6,822 nucleotides of DNA from assembly GCA_028290765.1 (NCBI GenBank), contig JAQGJF010000701.1, positions 1 through 6,822 of the forward strand, given 5' to 3'. Numbering within the stretch: the stretch's first letter is position 1; each line of letters starts with the position of its first letter. This DNA is from Tardiphaga sp. (GTDB lineage: Bacteria; Pseudomonadota; Alphaproteobacteria; Rhizobiales; Xanthobacteraceae). The translations under genes and the position numbers were made by a program. The notes beneath the pieces were generated by a model. It had not been told where the DNA came from. It saw only the letters and a program-made list of their open reading frames with translations, and made no database searches. This document shows positions 5,858 through 6,822 of the stretch, piece after piece.

Positions 5858-6514
5858 ATGGGCGACGCATGCTGCAGGCACCACCACAACGACACCGGCC
5901 AGCCATCCGGAAATGACGCCCACCGCCGCGTTCTGTGGGCCGTCCTCGTCGTCAACGCGGGAATGTTTGTCGTCGAAATAGGCGCCGGTCTGCATGCCGG
6001 TTCGGCCTCCTTGCAGGCCGATGCGCTGGATTTCCTGGGCGATGCGGCAAACTACGGCATCAGCCTCTTTGTGGTCGGCATGGCGTTGCGCTATCGCGCC
6101 ACGGCGGCGCTGGTAAAGGGCACCACCATGGGATTGTTCGGCCTGTGGGTGCTCGGCACCGCGATCTGGCATGTCTACGCCGGTACAATGCCGGAGGCTT
6201 CGACCATGGGTGTCGTCGGCCTTGCTGCGCTGGGCGCCAATACGGTTTCGTTTGGACTCCTGTGGGCCTATCGCGGCGGCGACGCCAATATGCGATCGGC
6301 GTGGATCTGCACACGCAACGACGTGCTGGGAAATTTCGCGGTACTTCTGGCCGCGCTCGGCGTGTTCGGCACCGGCACCGCGTGGCCCGATATTCTCGTC
6401 GCCGCCATCATGGCCGGCCTCGCGGTACAGGGCGCAGCCTCGGTCATCAAAGCCGCCCTCGCCGAGCTTCACGCGCCCGGCACGGTCCACCACGTAAATC
6501 CGGGAAGCGCCTGA
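5858..6514 (+). CDS. Small CDF-like cation efflux transporter lacking the C-terminal domain
   Basis: A 218-residue inner-membrane protein of the cation diffusion facilitator type, expected to export a divalent metal in exchange for protons. Six hydrophobic helices can be placed at about 24-44, 52-78, 86-107, 115-137, 154-172 and 177-198. TM2 has D58 and D62 in the DxxxD spacing of the CDF metal site. They align with D45/D49 of E. coli YiiP by counting from the preceding SxS. In TM5 the usual HxxxD is C151xxxD155 (CTRND). The N-terminus CCRHHHND (5-12) is rich in metal ligands. Only about 20 residues follow TM6, so the cytoplasmic C-terminal dimer domain of typical CDF proteins (around 300 residues) is absent; the normal stop at 6512-6514 gives no sign of frameshift. 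The ATG at 5858 has GGAAGGGGA 7 nt upstream. It is controlled by the adjacent MerR-type promoter. The substrate metal is unknown. Confidence 0.87.
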   Translation: MGDACCRHHHNDTGQPSGNDAHRRVLWAVLVVNAGMFVVEIGAGLHAGSASLQADALDFLGDAANYGISLFVVGMALRYRATAALVKGTTMGLFGLWVLGTAIWHVYAGTMPEASTMGVVGLAALGANTVSFGLLWAYRGGDANMRSAWICTRNDVLGNFAVLLAALGVFGTGTAWPDILVAAIMAGLAVQGAASVIKAALAELHAPGTVHHVNPGSA

Positions 6515-6521
6515 AGTAGAT

Positions 6522-6822
6522 TCAAGCCGCGCGCCGAAACAGGCTGAACTGGAATTGCTGCACCGAATTCCACGGCGTCACATGAGCCTCGCGGCGAGCT
6601 TCGACCAGCTTGAACGCACTGCCGAGCGTTCGGCCCAGGCTCTCGGCGTCATACCGCATCACGGGCAAGCCGCTGCATTTCTCCGGGCCGTCCGGGGCAA
6701 AGGTGGCGATGATGGCATGCCCGCCAGGCTTCAGAACGGCGGTGAGACGGGAAATATAGGCAGCGCGATCGTTCTCATCCGTCAGGAAGTGGAAAGCGGC
6801 GCGGTCATGCCAGATATCGAAA
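6522..6822 (-). CDS. Class I SAM-dependent methyltransferase (C-terminal part; start beyond the window)
   Basis: The last 99 residues of a protein read from the right edge to a TGA at 6522-6524. The visible segment starts FDIWHDRAAFHFL, which fits the strand-4 region and following DR motif of class I methyltransferases. KPGGH (31-35) and IIATFAPDGP (37-46) follow, the usual post-motif strand after the loop. The C-terminus ends QFSLFRRAA. The SAM-binding GxGxG motif would lie upstream, outside the window. The substrate is not evident; relatives are usually annotated only as class I methyltransferases, and a TehB- or thiopurine-methyltransferase-like role is possible because of the HDRAAFHFL wording. 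It converges with the transporter gene, with only 7 nt between the stop codons and no visible terminator hairpin there. Confidence 0.8.
   Translation of the reverse strand, partial: FDIWHDRAAFHFLTDENDRAAYISRLTAVLKPGGHAIIATFAPDGPEKCSGLPVMRYDAESLGRTLGSAFKLVEARREAHVTPWNSVQQFQFSLFRRAA

Noticed and set aside
5807..6493. 228-codon minus-strand frame opposite the transporter
   Set aside because: It would run through the MerR-type operator and has no recognisable features. The plus-strand transporter has helices and metal-site residues.

Overview
The window is about 6.8 kb of GC-rich, densely packed chromosomal DNA. It most likely comes from an alphaproteobacterium of the Bradyrhizobium/Rhodopseudomonas/Afipia group (Nitrobacteraceae). 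The strongest pointer is a cytochrome bc1 operon in which cytochrome b and cytochrome c1 are encoded as one polyprotein (fbcH), preceded by a Rieske gene (fbcF). This arrangement is known from Bradyrhizobium and relatives. The genus call is inferred from gene architecture and remembered protein families, not from a database search.

Layout. (1) Positions 1-2557, minus strand: fbcF (Rieske protein, GTG start) followed by fbcH (cytochrome b fused to cytochrome c1). fbcH runs off the left edge and lacks only its C-terminal end. (2) Positions 2558-2836: divergent intergenic region between fbcF and the plus-strand genes. (3) Positions 2837-5225, plus strand: a compact run trmL, queE, queD, hemF. 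trmL and queE overlap by 4 nt, and the other gaps are 26 and 9 nt. (4) Positions 5226-5364: short convergent spacer with a weak terminator-like hairpin. (5) Positions 5365-6514: a metal-response pair, a minus-strand MerR-family regulator diverging from a plus-strand small CDF-type cation transporter. Between them lies a textbook MerR-type promoter with a perfect 7-3-7 inverted repeat in a 19-bp spacer. (6) Positions 6522-6822, minus strand: the C-terminal end of a class I SAM-dependent methyltransferase.

How the parts fit. fbcF and fbcH make the quinol:cytochrome c oxidoreductase, which carries b- and c-type haems. hemF supplies the oxygen-dependent step of haem synthesis. Between them lie genes for two modifications of the tRNA wobble base 34: TrmL (2'-O-methylation) and QueD/QueE (7-deazaguanine precursor for queuosine). 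The regulator/transporter pair looks like a self-contained metal detoxification module.

Most of the window is well-understood biology. The points most worth a second look are: a QueD homologue in which the catalytic Cys appears to be Ser and the catalytic Glu appears to be Asp; a CDF-like transporter with no C-terminal cytoplasmic domain and Cys in place of the usual TM5 His; and the very clear MerR operator that ties this transporter to its regulator. I see no mobile element, CRISPR array, tRNA or rRNA.
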